From contig JAKITK010000009.1 of the NCBI GenBank assembly GCA_021648125.1, positions 1-64,000 of the forward strand: 64,000 nucleotides of DNA, read 5' to 3'. Source of the DNA: Lysobacterales bacterium (GTDB taxonomy: Bacteria > Pseudomonadota > Gammaproteobacteria > Xanthomonadales > SZUA-36). Of the stretch, positions 42,300-51,168 are shown piece by piece. The notes beneath the pieces were generated by a model. That model saw nothing but the letters and a program-made list of their open reading frames with translations, did no database searches and was not told where the DNA came from. The position numbers and the translations under genes are program-made. How positions within the stretch are numbered: position 1 is the first letter of the stretch; each line of letters starts with the position of its first letter.

Positions 42300-43613
42300 T
42301 TGTTCACAGACACTACCACTATAAATGCCAGGGTTCTGCCGCTTGCAGAGCACCGCATAAAAAAGAGACGGGTTGACCGCTTCGCTATTCAGGTCATCGC
42401 TACACTTAACGAAGCCGGCTATCACGGCTATATCGTAGGTGGCGGGGTACGCGACCTGCTACTTGATATGAAACCTAAAGACTTTGATATCGCCACAGAT
42501 GCTACGCCAGAACAGGTGCACAGGCTATTTCGGCGCTCGCGAATTATCGGCAGGCGTTTTCGGCTGGTGCATGTATATACTCGTGGCGAACTCCTGGAAG
42601 TTGCAACCTTTCGTGGCCCGGCCAATGCGAAGGCAAACAAAACCTGTGAAAACAGCGGTCGGATATTATCCGATAATAGCTATGGCAGTATGGCGGAAGA
42701 TGCTATCCGCCGAGATTTCACCATCAACGCGTTATTCTATGATCCTTTAGCCGAAGAAATTCACGATTTTGTTGGTGGTTATGAGGATCTTAAACAGCGT
42801 TTGTTACGCGTAATCGGTGACCCTGAACTACGCTATCGGGAAGACCCTGTAAGGGTTTTACGGGCGGCAAGATTTACTGCAAAGCTCGGCGTTAAAACCG
42901 ACACTGCCAGTGAAGAACCCATCCGCGAAGCCGGGAAGTTGCTGGCGAATGTACCACCCGCCCGTCTGTTTGATGAGGTTCTGAAACTATTACTCAGCAG
43001 CCATGCGGTTGCAAGTTTTGCGGCACTACAACACTGGGGACTGGTGCATCAGCTATTTCCTCAATTGCAATGTGATCCCGCCGGCGTAGTCAAGGAAGGC
43101 CCGTTATTGAAACAGGCTATGCAGAATACAAATGAGCGAGTACATCAGGGCAAGCCGGTAACCCCGGCATTCCTGTTCGCCGCACTCTTATGGGAACCAT
43201 TGAACAAGCGCGTCAGTCACTATCAGGAAAAAGGTTATTCAGCCCAAGAGGCACTTATTGTCGCAGGTGATGAGGTTATCGCCAAGCAATGTAAGGTAAC
43301 TGCAATTCCGCGACGGTTTTCTGCGGTCACGCGTGGCATTTGGTCCATGCAGCCACGCTTTGAAAAGACCCAAGGGGCTCGTGCGTGGCGTTTATTGAAT
43401 GAACGAAAATTCCGGGCCGCCTATGATTTCCTAATTCTTCGCTCCTTAGAAGATGAGTCTTTGGTACCGCTAGTTAAATGGTGGACAGATATTCAGGAGC
43501 TTTCTCAGGAACAACAGGAAAAGCTAATTTTCAAATCCGGCAAGTCCGGTCGCCAGCGACAATCGCGCAGGGCTAAACCAACAACCAAGCCCGTTGCCAG
43601 TCAGGATGGCTGA
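42300..43613 (+). CDS. pcnB: Poly(A) polymerase I
   Basis: The 437-residue protein has the nucleotidyltransferase head GYIVGGGVRDLLL followed by 'PKDFDIATDATPEQV' with the catalytic Asp pair. It also has 'AEDAIRRDFTINALFYDP' and 'REDPVRVLRAARF', and ends in an Arg/Lys-rich tail typical of PcnB rather than of CCA-adding enzyme. It polyadenylates RNA 3' ends for decay. The start is TTG at 42300; no in-frame ATG is available upstream of the catalytic core. It overlaps folK by 8 nt. Confidence 0.93.
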   Translation: MFTDTTTINARVLPLAEHRIKKRRVDRFAIQVIATLNEAGYHGYIVGGGVRDLLLDMKPKDFDIATDATPEQVHRLFRRSRIIGRRFRLVHVYTRGELLEVATFRGPANAKANKTCENSGRILSDNSYGSMAEDAIRRDFTINALFYDPLAEEIHDFVGGYEDLKQRLLRVIGDPELRYREDPVRVLRAARFTAKLGVKTDTASEEPIREAGKLLANVPPARLFDEVLKLLLSSHAVASFAALQHWGLVHQLFPQLQCDPAGVVKEGPLLKQAMQNTNERVHQGKPVTPAFLFAALLWEPLNKRVSHYQEKGYSAQEALIVAGDEVIAKQCKVTAIPRRFSAVTRGIWSMQPRFEKTQGARAWRLLNERKFRAAYDFLILRSLEDESLVPLVKWWTDIQELSQEQQEKLIFKSGKSGRQRQSRRAKPTTKPVASQDG

Positions 43614-44127
43614 AATTTCACTGGTTTATCTTGGTCTTGGTGGAAACTTAGGCGATGTTGCAAAGCACTTTGAACATGCCCAGCAGGCGCTTGACAGTCA
43701 CCCCAAGATTACTGTGTTGCGTACATCTTCTCAATACATCAGTAAAGCCTGGGGCGGGGGAGTGGTTGATGTATCAGCGCAAAATGACTACCTGAACCAG
43801 GTTATTGAACTCGAAACTTCAGTATCGACAGAGAATTTGTTGCGTTTCAGCCAACAGCTAGAGCGGGAGGCCGGGCGCAATCCACAGGCGCAACGCTGGG
43901 CCGCACGCACACTGGATATCGATATTTTGCTTTATGGGCAGCAGCTGCAATGCACTTCAGTGCTTGAACTGCCGCATCCGCGAATGTTGCTGCGGGCCTT
44001 TGTATTAAAACCTTTAGCAGAGTTAAGCCCTGAGCTACAGATACCGGGAGCTGGCCAGGTTTTAGCGGCGTTGCAGGCATTAAGCCCAACAGAGCGAAAC
44101 AACACACAGCGGTTTGCGGTGGTTTAG
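43606..44127 (+). CDS. folK: HPPK, 2-amino-4-hydroxy-6-hydroxymethyldihydropteridine pyrophosphokinase
   Basis: The 173-residue protein starts MAEISLVYLGLGGNLG inside the pcnB end. HPPK motifs are GLGGNLGD, 'AQNDYLNQVIELET' and the catalytic 'RWAARTLDIDILLYG' (Arg, Asp-x-Asp), then 'LELPHPRMLLRAFVLKPLAEL'. It makes a folate precursor diphosphate. In pseudomonads panB, panC, panD and pgi follow; here an accessory block follows and pgi comes 7.8 kb later. A 45-bp piece of folK 3' sequence recurs at 51532-51576. Confidence 0.95.
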   Translation: MAEISLVYLGLGGNLGDVAKHFEHAQQALDSHPKITVLRTSSQYISKAWGGGVVDVSAQNDYLNQVIELETSVSTENLLRFSQQLEREAGRNPQAQRWAARTLDIDILLYGQQLQCTSVLELPHPRMLLRAFVLKPLAELSPELQIPGAGQVLAALQALSPTERNNTQRFAVV

Positions 44128-44191
44128 CTGTCTCCGGCTAAACGCTCGATAATTTTCAAGTTGACTCCGCCATGACGGGGGTTTTTTAGAC

Positions 44192-44359
44192 CTATTCAAA
44201 TACCCCCGGCACAACTCCATCAGCCTCAAACAGCACCGAATTTTTCAGTGCCGCCTATGACATACTCTCATGGGTGGGGGTCTCATAAGCCAAGCCAGTA
44301 ACGGGCAGTACTACTAGGGCAGAAAACACGATAGCTATTGCGCAATTTTTATATTCCAT
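44192..44359 (-). pseudogene. Third, broken copy of the phospholipase C-like gene (B3)
   Basis: From ATG 44359 the frame reads MEYKNCAIAIVFSAL... through a signal peptide to ETPTHESMS and then meets TAG at 44255-44257. The same frame continues AALKNSVLFEADGV, identical to the intact copy at 46293-47033, and then diverges and stops at 44192. It is therefore a nonsense-mutated and truncated copy. Its start overlaps the end of gene A3 by 25 nt, as in the other copies. Confidence 0.9.
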
Positions 44360-45198
44360 TCTTTAAATACCTCAAAATAGCTTAAATCAACACCGCACTG
44401 CTGCATGCTCTTGGGGTTTTGAATAATGACAAATTTTATTTTGGAGAGAAAATACACTTCATCACCATCAATATATGCAGCCGGGTATTTGTTGGGGTTG
44501 CGGTGATCAAATGTAGCCGCAATTGCATTCGGAATATTTGCCCATAGACAGTTATCATAGCGTAGCGCCTCTGTAACAAACCACCACAAAGTCGCCTTAG
44601 CATCTCGTTGGTGGTAATCAGTATCTATCTCAACTAACTCCACACTGATATCATTCCATTGTGAGCCCCGTATAATAGCCGGTTTAAATGATCCTTTTTT
44701 CTTGGGGTGAGTTCGCCTCAACCAACTCAACTTAAAAGAATTGGTACGCAGCCCCTCCTTGTAAAAGTCCACCATCGGCTCTCCCTTCTGCATCCTCCGC
44801 AGTAGTGGGTAAACATAAAAAAACCCGGGGAAATGATAACGCCCGTCCGCATCAGTCACCGACTCCATTGCATTGATAAAGGTGATCCGGTCAGTGGCAG
44901 CTAGGGACATCCGGTAATTTTCTCTCCATTTAGCAGTAACCAGCACACCCTCAATCGGTTGGCCCGCTTCATCAACCACCCTGCCATCAATATCCTCGAC
45001 AATAACAAACCAGGGATAAGCAACCCAGATGCTTGCCAGCAGTGCCACCCAAAGCCATTTACGCACCTTTGTGGGCTTCCATCTGGAGCTCCATGCAATT
45101 ACCGTTATCAGAAGCCAGCTAGCCAATATGGGCAGCATCCAAACCATCAATAGAATATAAATAGCGAAGGTAAGACTAACGAGCAGGTTTATCTCCAT
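44335..45198 (-). CDS. Module gene A3: membrane protein with carboxypeptidase-regulatory-like domain
   Basis: The 287-residue protein has two hydrophobic N-terminal segments (about 8-36), a third at about 48-66 ending in 'YPWFVIVEDIDG', and then 'GRVVDEAGQPIEGVLVTAKW', the opening of a CarboxypepD_reg-like beta sandwich. A further domain ends EWNIKIAQ. It is about as long as A1 and A2 but more diverged from them than they are from each other. The extracytoplasmic domain is probably exposed to the periplasm. Function is unknown; pairing with an exported enzyme suggests a chaperone, anchor or immunity role. Confidence 0.72.
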   Translation of the reverse strand: MEINLLVSLTFAIYILLMVWMLPILASWLLITVIAWSSRWKPTKVRKWLWVALLASIWVAYPWFVIVEDIDGRVVDEAGQPIEGVLVTAKWRENYRMSLAATDRITFINAMESVTDADGRYHFPGFFYVYPLLRRMQKGEPMVDFYKEGLRTNSFKLSWLRRTHPKKKGSFKPAIIRGSQWNDISVELVEIDTDYHQRDAKATLWWFVTEALRYDNCLWANIPNAIAATFDHRNPNKYPAAYIDGDEVYFLSKIKFVIIQNPKSMQQCGVDLSYFEVFKEWNIKIAQ

Positions 45199-45464
45199 AA
45201 CTGCATACTCTGATTGGAAAAATGAAATAAATTAGTTTGGTTGTCGAGGCTTTGGCTACTAACTCTAAAATTAGTATCGTGGGTAATAAACTTAGCATTA
45301 CTGAATTCAGCAATACCCTGGCCAAAATTACGCAACCGCACAGATGTATTTAATGTAAACATAAATATTCCCTTATGAACAGGTAACCTATAAGCCAAGC
45401 CTTCGGTAGGCGATGTTATTGTCGCAAACAACACTATTTCTCTGGTAAGATTTTTATATTCCAT
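45189..45464 (-). CDS. Module gene B2: truncated or scrambled phospholipase-like protein
   Basis: The 91-residue ORF starts MEYKNLTREIVLFATITSPTEGLAYRLPVHKG. Its start, signal-peptide size and AY motif parallel B1, but the rest (residues 35-91) has no similarity to the enzyme and lacks its His residues. It appears to be a deletion remnant joined to other DNA. Its start lies inside the end of A2 and its stop overlaps the start of A3 by 10 nt. Probably not a working enzyme. Confidence 0.6.
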   Translation of the reverse strand: MEYKNLTREIVLFATITSPTEGLAYRLPVHKGIFMFTLNTSVRLRNFGQGIAEFSNAKFITHDTNFRVSSQSLDNQTNLFHFSNQSMQLWR

Positions 45465-46279
45465 TCACTCAATCCTTTAAAAAAACCAATATCTACGCCA
45501 CACTTCTCCATGTTCCTAGGTAATGAGTGCCTACCAAACTTTACTGTATCTTCAGAGATCTGTATGCCCCGCTTAACAGTCTTATACTCACGGGTAATTG
45601 CAACGGGAATATTTGCCCACATGCAGTTATCGTTATCTTCGCTCAACACACTCTTAACGAACCCCCACAGAGTCCCGCTATTCCCAGAGCCATTGTCTGT
45701 CTTAACCATCACCACATCAAGGCCATTCAACAGTGATTTTCGGACAATACTGCCCCTAAGAGAAAACTTACCTTTCCAATACTTGTACTTGCTCAAGTTA
45801 TAATCGACTCGCAGGTTCTCTTGGTAGAACCTTACTTTCGGCTGGCCTGACATCAGCTTTTGATTAAAAGATGGGAGGTAGGTAAATCCGTAAATATGAT
45901 AACGCCCATCTTTATCGGTCACAGCTTCTCTTGCTTGGGCAGCATAGGAGCTTCCAGAAAAAATGGATGTGACCCGGATTATTGGCTCATACTCCCAAAG
46001 CGCAGTTATCAGTATTCCTTCTATGGGTTGACCAGTTACATCAACAACCCTACCTTCAATATCTTCAACAATGCTAAACCAAGGATAGGTAATCAAAATG
46101 CTTGCTAACAGAATGATCCAGAGCCATTTATGTTTCTTTTTCAGCTTCCAGCCAAAATGCTTTGTCAGCATAAATATTAATAGCTGGGCAACCAGTATAG
46201 GTAATGCTAAAACCCAGAGATAATACGCAATGATAAAAGGTATTAGGTAAATTAGTAAAAAAATATCCAAAATATTCAT
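45434..46279 (-). CDS. Module gene A2: membrane protein with carboxypeptidase-regulatory-like domain
   Basis: From ATG 46279, 13 bp behind a GGGAG ribosome site shared with A1, the protein has 281 residues. It has N-terminal membrane helices, 'YPWFSIVEDIEGRVVDVTGQPIEGILITALW' (split here: helix end, then the beta-sandwich opening), and a C-terminal part ending 'LSEWNIKILPEK'. Bases 45488-45669 inside it are nearly identical to 47057-47235 in A1, pointing to recent duplication or gene conversion. No catalytic motif is seen. Confidence 0.75.
   Translation of the reverse strand: MNILDIFLLIYLIPFIIAYYLWVLALPILVAQLLIFMLTKHFGWKLKKKHKWLWIILLASILITYPWFSIVEDIEGRVVDVTGQPIEGILITALWEYEPIIRVTSIFSGSSYAAQAREAVTDKDGRYHIYGFTYLPSFNQKLMSGQPKVRFYQENLRVDYNLSKYKYWKGKFSLRGSIVRKSLLNGLDVVMVKTDNGSGNSGTLWGFVKSVLSEDNDNCMWANIPVAITREYKTVKRGIQISEDTVKFGRHSLPRNMEKCGVDIGFFKGLSEWNIKILPEK
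45488..45669 (-). repeat. Near-identical block shared by A2 and A1
   Basis: These about 182 bases match 47057-47235 with only a few changes and a 3-nt length difference. The block covers the C-terminal coding part of genes A2 and A1. The flanking parts of the two genes are much less alike, so the match looks like a recent recombination or gene-conversion tract. Confidence 0.92.
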
Positions 46280-46292
46280 AACTACATACTCC

Positions 46293-47033
46293 CTATTCGC
46301 TAAACGCTGGAATTGATGCCTCAATTTGCGACATCGTAGTTAGCTCATCTATCCAATTAGAATACTTTTCATAAGCGCTGGTTTCTGCGCTTAACACTGG
46401 TAGATGTGGATCATCGCGCACATGCTGTGGTTGGGCCATGTCTTGTATATGGTGTATGGCTTGACCGAGAATCCGGAAAAGGCTGCCAAAATATTCTTCA
46501 CGGGTGGTTTTATTCTCAGAGATCAGGGCTAGACGAAAGCTCTGGTTGCCATCTCGCATTAATGCATCACTGCGGTTGGCTATCAACTCTCCATCCTTAT
46601 CGACACCATATAGAGCCCAATTGGGAGAGCTAAAGTTGTACCAACTCGGGCACAGAATAGGTCTTAGTGGCTTCTTTTTTACTGGATCAAAAAAATGCGA
46701 ACAAACCCACAAAGTATTTTCGTGATCTTCATATGCTGAACCCATGCGTATATGGCCGATAACATTTCGTTGATTTTCATCGTTTTTATCCAGGAAGAAA
46801 TCATGAAATCTTTTGTTTCCATCTACTGGATCATCCTCCTCATCATCCTTTATATCGTTTGGCACGACTATACCTAGCTCCTTGAGAACCCCATCAGCCT
46901 CAAACAGCACCGAATTTTTCAGTGCCGCCTCTGACATCATCTCATGGGTAGGGGTCTCATAAGCCAAGCCAGTAACGGGCAGTACTGCCAGGGCAGAAAA
47001 CGCTATAGCTATTGCACAATTTTTATATTCCAT
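46293..47033 (-). CDS. Module gene B1: secreted phospholipase C/P1-nuclease-like protein
   Basis: The 246-residue protein has a signal peptide (cleavage near GLAYE, residue about 25) and then PTHEMMSEAAL. A 'TLWVCSHFFDPVKKKPLRP' segment and the cluster 'RILGQAIHHIQDMAQPQHVRDDPHLP' follow, with several His and Asp residues in the spacing of zinc-dependent phospholipase C/S1-P1 nucleases. Relatives continue well past this cluster; here the protein stops soon after YEKYSNW, at the junction with A2, so it may be C-terminally shortened. The start ATG lies inside the end of A1 (25-nt overlap). The zinc fold is inferred. Confidence 0.72.
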   Translation of the reverse strand: MEYKNCAIAIAFSALAVLPVTGLAYETPTHEMMSEAALKNSVLFEADGVLKELGIVVPNDIKDDEEDDPVDGNKRFHDFFLDKNDENQRNVIGHIRMGSAYEDHENTLWVCSHFFDPVKKKPLRPILCPSWYNFSSPNWALYGVDKDGELIANRSDALMRDGNQSFRLALISENKTTREEYFGSLFRILGQAIHHIQDMAQPQHVRDDPHLPVLSAETSAYEKYSNWIDELTTMSQIEASIPAFSE

Positions 47034-47036
47034 TCA
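46888..47036 (-). repeat. Near-identical block shared by B1 and the B3 pseudogene
   Basis: These about 149 bases, covering the start and signal peptide of B1, match 44213-44361 with about ten changes. The match ends shortly after the DGV codons, marking the point where B3 was truncated. Confidence 0.9.
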
Positions 47037-47854
47037 TCCAGTCCTTCAAAAAAACTAATATCTACGCCACACTTCTCCATGTTCCTAGGTAAGCGCCTAC
47101 CAAACTTTACTGTATCTTCAGAAATCTGTATGCCCCGCTTAACAGTCTTATACTCACGGGTAATTGCAACGGGAATATTTGCCCACATGCAGTTATCGTT
47201 ATCTTCGCTCAACACACTCTTAACGAACCCCCACAAGCCTGCACTGGCTTGTCTCCTGTAGAAATCACTGTCGGCCTCAACCATCACCACATCAAGGCTA
47301 TTCCAACTGCTGCCTCGGAAAATACCCCAATCAAAATCTAGTTCACTTCCCAAAAACTTGCTTAGCCTGTAATCAACCCGCAGACCCTCATGGTAAAATC
47401 TCACATCCGGTTCAAATGGCCATAGTTTTTGATTAAAAGGTGGGAAGTAGGTAAAACCGGAAACCCGAAAACGCCCCTCTTTATCGGTCACAGCTTCTCT
47501 TGCTCCAGCAACACTGCGGCCGTCTACAGAAGCAAAAAGGGGTAAGCTCGGAATTAGTGGGTAATACTCCCAAAGAGCCGTCACCAGCACCCCTTCTATG
47601 GGTTGGCCGGTTGCATCAACAACTCGGCCATCAATATCTTTAATAGTACTGAACCAGGGGTAGGTAATAAAAATGATTGCCAACAGCGCGACCCAGAGCC
47701 ATTTTTGGTTCTTTTCCAGCTTCCAGTTAAAACGATCTGCTGCCTTGAATACCAGCAGCCGGGCAATCAACAGTGGTAATACTATGGCCACGAAAAGATA
47801 CACAAGTACCATAGACAGATACACCAGGCCAATTGGTGAAAAATAATCAAGCAT
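47009..47854 (-). CDS. Module gene A1: membrane protein with carboxypeptidase-regulatory-like domain
   Basis: Starting at ATG 47854, two bases after the stop of the large PKD gene, the protein has 281 residues. It has membrane helices at about 8-36 and 48-65, then 'YPWFSTIKDIDGRVVDATGQ' and 'PIEGVLVTALWEYYP' of the regulatory-like beta sandwich. It ends 'LDEWNIKIVQ'. The sequence GGGAGTATGTAGTTATG before and at its start is also found at A2 and, in altered form, at A3, so the leader was duplicated with the gene. Likely inner-membrane anchored with a periplasmic domain. Confidence 0.75.
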   Translation of the reverse strand: MLDYFSPIGLVYLSMVLVYLFVAIVLPLLIARLLVFKAADRFNWKLEKNQKWLWVALLAIIFITYPWFSTIKDIDGRVVDATGQPIEGVLVTALWEYYPLIPSLPLFASVDGRSVAGAREAVTDKEGRFRVSGFTYFPPFNQKLWPFEPDVRFYHEGLRVDYRLSKFLGSELDFDWGIFRGSSWNSLDVVMVEADSDFYRRQASAGLWGFVKSVLSEDNDNCMWANIPVAITREYKTVKRGIQISEDTVKFGRRLPRNMEKCGVDISFFEGLDEWNIKIVQ

Positions 47855-47856
47855 AA

Positions 47857-50800
47857 CTACATACTCCCTATACGCCAAACGCCATTGCCATCTATTATCA
47901 GGTAGACGAAAAATGCTCGGTCGATACCATCAATATCCCGATTAAGCAGATACTCGCCATAACTCAATTCGATTGCAACTGACTGGAACGATGAATAACT
48001 GGCGATGACATCAGGCATATGTGGTAACAGCAGGTAAAACACTAGGCCATAACTCTCCTCGGTACCTTCAGTTAATAGATACTCTTGAGCCAAGCCCAGG
48101 TTGCCCGCTACCAGCGCCGCATTCATACCGCTCCATACTTGCTGCATCAACTGATCAAGCTGGGCTTCGGTTTCTATCCCCACCACCAGCTCGTGGCGGT
48201 AACTGTTCCCGTCCAGATCCACAACGGTGATTACCGGCAGGTGAATATCTGGTTGGATGTACTCATGGCTGATGGCTTGGGTAAAGTTGCTTTCAATGGT
48301 TTCATCAATGCTGCCATTACCATCAAAGTCCAGTTCAATGCGCTCAATATTGGTTTGGTTTAGATCAATAATATTGAACTTAGTGGTTGCCGGGGCAAAG
48401 GCATGGCCAGGGTCTGCATAGGCGAGGAATAGATCTTGGGTGCCACCGGTAACCGTTATAGTTTCAGTCAACTGCTTTCTGCTCAGTGATGTCGCAATTA
48501 CGCTGATCTCCTGGCTACCAGATTCAAGCGGTATCATTACCGCAAATTCGCTGCCATAGGGATCGCCGCCTAGGCGGGCGACAATGCCATTGACGGTAAT
48601 ACCGGTATTGGGCGGTGCGCTTAGGGTGCCGGTTACCCGCAACCTGCCGCTATTGTGGGTTGCCCCCTCCAGTGGTGAGGTAATGGTTAGCACTGGGACT
48701 GCATTCAAGCTAGGGTCATTGGGGTACCAGTCACTGTCGTTATCGGTACCATCGCCATCTCGGTCGGCATCGGCATTATCACCAATACCATCACCATCAA
48801 AGTCGTAGGCCTCATCACTATCATTCGGAAATAAATCATTTTCATCAGCAATGCCATCGCCGTCAATATCGCCATCGGTAATATCGGGTTGTACGGTGAC
48901 TGTAGTTGAGGCCGTACTGCTCAGCCCCTGATTATCGGTTACCGTTAGCTCAAAGATAAGTATGGTATCGGCACCAACGGCTGGGGTGATGATATTGGTG
49001 AGCGCGGCATTGGGATTTTCAATAGAGGCTAGCGGCCCCTGGGTCTGTTGCCATTGATATTGGCTAATAGTGCCATCGGGGTCGCTACTGCCGCTACCAT
49101 CAAGCTGACCTAGGGTTAGCTCCAACAGGGTTTGAGGCGGGCCGGCATTGGCAATTGGGGGGAAGACAGGGGTTATGGTTATACTAATGGGGTCGGCATC
49201 TAGAATTGTCTGTACACCAAACGGATACGCTATCCGCACAAAGGCGAGTACAATTTCAGTTGTTTGGCTAACCTCAGGCGCAATAAAGCTAGTGTTCCAG
49301 GCGGCTTGGTCTTCAATACTGATAGCTGGGCCGGTTAACTGTACCCACCGGTATAGTCCAGTCGGTAAATTGGTTGATAAATACTCTGCGTTCAGGCTGA
49401 CCACTTCTCCTGGGGCGGCTAGCAAGTCTTCGCCGATGTCCAAGTTTTGCGCTTGGTGGGTGCGTGAAACCATCCAGAGATTGGTAGATCCAGTCTTGCT
49501 AAGACCGTCCCTATCAGTTACCGTTAATTTAAGCCCTATTCCTGCAAGCCCTGCAACTTGTGGCAAAGTAATCATCGGGGTGAGCATAGTCGAATCTGAA
49601 AATGTGACGGCTGGGCCGTAATATTGCTCCCATTGGTGCTGATCAATAAAGCTGTCAGGGTCATAGCTATATATTCCACTGACCTGGTTGCTTGTTCCTT
49701 CAAGCATGAGTATGTTTTCTCGGTCAAAAACTACTTGGGGACTGGAGTTTACATAACCGATATATCTGCGGTTGAAATCAGCTTTGCTGGCACCTTGGTC
49801 GTCGGTTGCCACCAGTAGAAATATATGCTCGTGCATAAGTTGCTGGCCATTTGCCGGGCCGTAATATGGTGCAAACACAAACTTAGCATTCAATTTATCA
49901 CTATCAATTAAATCTGTAGCAACAGGGCCTGAAACCTGGTACCACTGGGTACTGACAATACTGCCATCGGGATCTGATGCCGTGCCATTGAGGTTATATT
50001 CATCATCCATGTGCCAGTAGCTAACGCCAACACTGGAATGAGTACCAGCGTCCACCACAGGCGGTTGATTACCGTTTTGCGGTCTGTCAGGTACGGTGAC
50101 GGTTACCTCATCGGATGCTGTGGCTCCGGTATTGTCGGTGACGGTAAGCCGAAATAGGTAAACTCCAGCATTTGTAAAAGAGCCGTAATACAGTGGGTCA
50201 GGGCCGATCTCATCGCGTCTGGCAAAACCTCCAGGGCTAGAAAGCGTTTCCCAGTAATATTCAACAATACTACCATCGGGGTCATAACTGGCACTACCAT
50301 CCAAATGCAGCATTCGCGGTGCCAGCGACACATGATCAACACCAGCATTGGCAATGGGCGGTAGACTATCACCACTGCCTGGCTCGACAATGGTAAGTAT
50401 TACCGTATCAGTAGAGCTACTCCCAAACCAATCTGTAATAGTAACTTCAAAGACCAGGATTTCACCGGCTTGCACAGGTGTAACTTCTATGTGGCGATGG
50501 TTTTCACCATAGCGAATAATCGCCGGGCTTCCCTCAAGTTGTTGCCACTGAAAGCGTAACTCAAGAAAATTTCCTGGTTGAAGCCCGCTCACAACACCCC
50601 TGAGGATCACGCTGTCTCCACGAGCCACCACCTGATCTGTACCCGCAAAGACTATTGGAGGAATGTATTCAAGAATGCTAATCGTGACCTCATCGCTGGC
50701 TGTTGCGCCATCGTTATCGGTAACAGTCAGGCGCATGACGGCATCGGTATCAGCATCCACAGGCGGCAGATGCAGAGCAGGTGAGCGAGAGTTTATACCG

Positions 50801-51063
50801 TAAGTAGGATCGGGAAAGCCGATAGTAGGGCCAGATAGCTGCTGCCACTGGTACTGGCTAATAGTGCCATCTGGGTCACTACTGTTGTTAGCATTAAGCT
50901 GGCCTTGAGTGCCCTCCAACAGGATTCGGTCTGGGCCGGCATTTGCTATTGGGGGTATGTTTTCAGGCGCTAGCGTTTCAAAACCATCGGTAAAAATTAA
51001 GTTAGAGCTTAGCCCCAATCCCCAGGTAGAGGCGCGAAATGATGTGTATGATATTGGTTTCAC
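47857..51063 (-). CDS. Large PKD/Ig-like and thrombospondin-3 surface protein (main part of an interrupted gene)
   Basis: The 1068-residue ORF is the downstream part of a gene whose first 64 or so codons lie beyond an inserted element (51013-51168). It contains about seven PKD-like domains (recurrent PPIANAG, DPDGTISQYQWQQ), then calcium-binding type-3 repeats ('DGDGIADENDLFPND', 'DFDGDGIGDNADADRDGDG'), a further Ig-like domain and a helical C-terminal domain. Its own first codons come from the inserted element. As it stands the product lacks a signal peptide. The restored protein would have about 1115 residues. It heads the A/B module operon. Confidence 0.85.
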   Translation of the reverse strand: MKPISYTSFRASTWGLGLSSNLIFTDGFETLAPENIPPIANAGPDRILLEGTQGQLNANNSSDPDGTISQYQWQQLSGPTIGFPDPTYGINSRSPALHLPPVDADTDAVMRLTVTDNDGATASDEVTISILEYIPPIVFAGTDQVVARGDSVILRGVVSGLQPGNFLELRFQWQQLEGSPAIIRYGENHRHIEVTPVQAGEILVFEVTITDWFGSSSTDTVILTIVEPGSGDSLPPIANAGVDHVSLAPRMLHLDGSASYDPDGSIVEYYWETLSSPGGFARRDEIGPDPLYYGSFTNAGVYLFRLTVTDNTGATASDEVTVTVPDRPQNGNQPPVVDAGTHSSVGVSYWHMDDEYNLNGTASDPDGSIVSTQWYQVSGPVATDLIDSDKLNAKFVFAPYYGPANGQQLMHEHIFLLVATDDQGASKADFNRRYIGYVNSSPQVVFDRENILMLEGTSNQVSGIYSYDPDSFIDQHQWEQYYGPAVTFSDSTMLTPMITLPQVAGLAGIGLKLTVTDRDGLSKTGSTNLWMVSRTHQAQNLDIGEDLLAAPGEVVSLNAEYLSTNLPTGLYRWVQLTGPAISIEDQAAWNTSFIAPEVSQTTEIVLAFVRIAYPFGVQTILDADPISITITPVFPPIANAGPPQTLLELTLGQLDGSGSSDPDGTISQYQWQQTQGPLASIENPNAALTNIITPAVGADTILIFELTVTDNQGLSSTASTTVTVQPDITDGDIDGDGIADENDLFPNDSDEAYDFDGDGIGDNADADRDGDGTDNDSDWYPNDPSLNAVPVLTITSPLEGATHNSGRLRVTGTLSAPPNTGITVNGIVARLGGDPYGSEFAVMIPLESGSQEISVIATSLSRKQLTETITVTGGTQDLFLAYADPGHAFAPATTKFNIIDLNQTNIERIELDFDGNGSIDETIESNFTQAISHEYIQPDIHLPVITVVDLDGNSYRHELVVGIETEAQLDQLMQQVWSGMNAALVAGNLGLAQEYLLTEGTEESYGLVFYLLLPHMPDVIASYSSFQSVAIELSYGEYLLNRDIDGIDRAFFVYLIIDGNGVWRIGSM
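51005..51012 (+). repeat. 8-bp target-site duplication, left copy
   Basis: GAGCTTAG here is repeated exactly at 51169-51176, immediately outside both ends of the palindromic element at 51013-51168, as expected for transposition with 8-bp staggered cuts. Confidence 0.85.
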
Positions 51064-51168
51064 AGTGAAATAGAAAATATGAGTCGCACCCGTAGGTTCG
51101 GCGGTTATTTTTTGTTTTGCTGTGGAATCAAGAGCATGTGCAGCATCCGTGTTTCTATCTGGGGATTG
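51013..51168 (+). mobile_element. 156-nt palindromic MITE-like element inserted in the PKD-protein gene
   Basis: The ends are inverted repeats (CCCCAATCCCCAG at the left, CTGGGGATTG at the right, arms about 16-18 bp with small differences). It is flanked by the direct repeat GAGCTTAG. It has no transposase gene. A 65-nt internal-deletion form with the same ends is at 24073-24137. Deleting the element and one duplication copy (164 nt) joins the ORFs 51105-51368 and 47857-51063 in the same frame. The family of transposase that moves it is unknown. Confidence 0.88.

Noticed and set aside
44160-44190. Terminator after folK (GGGGG followed by T-run)
   Set aside because: The T-run is present, but the bases before it do not form a stable complementary stem.
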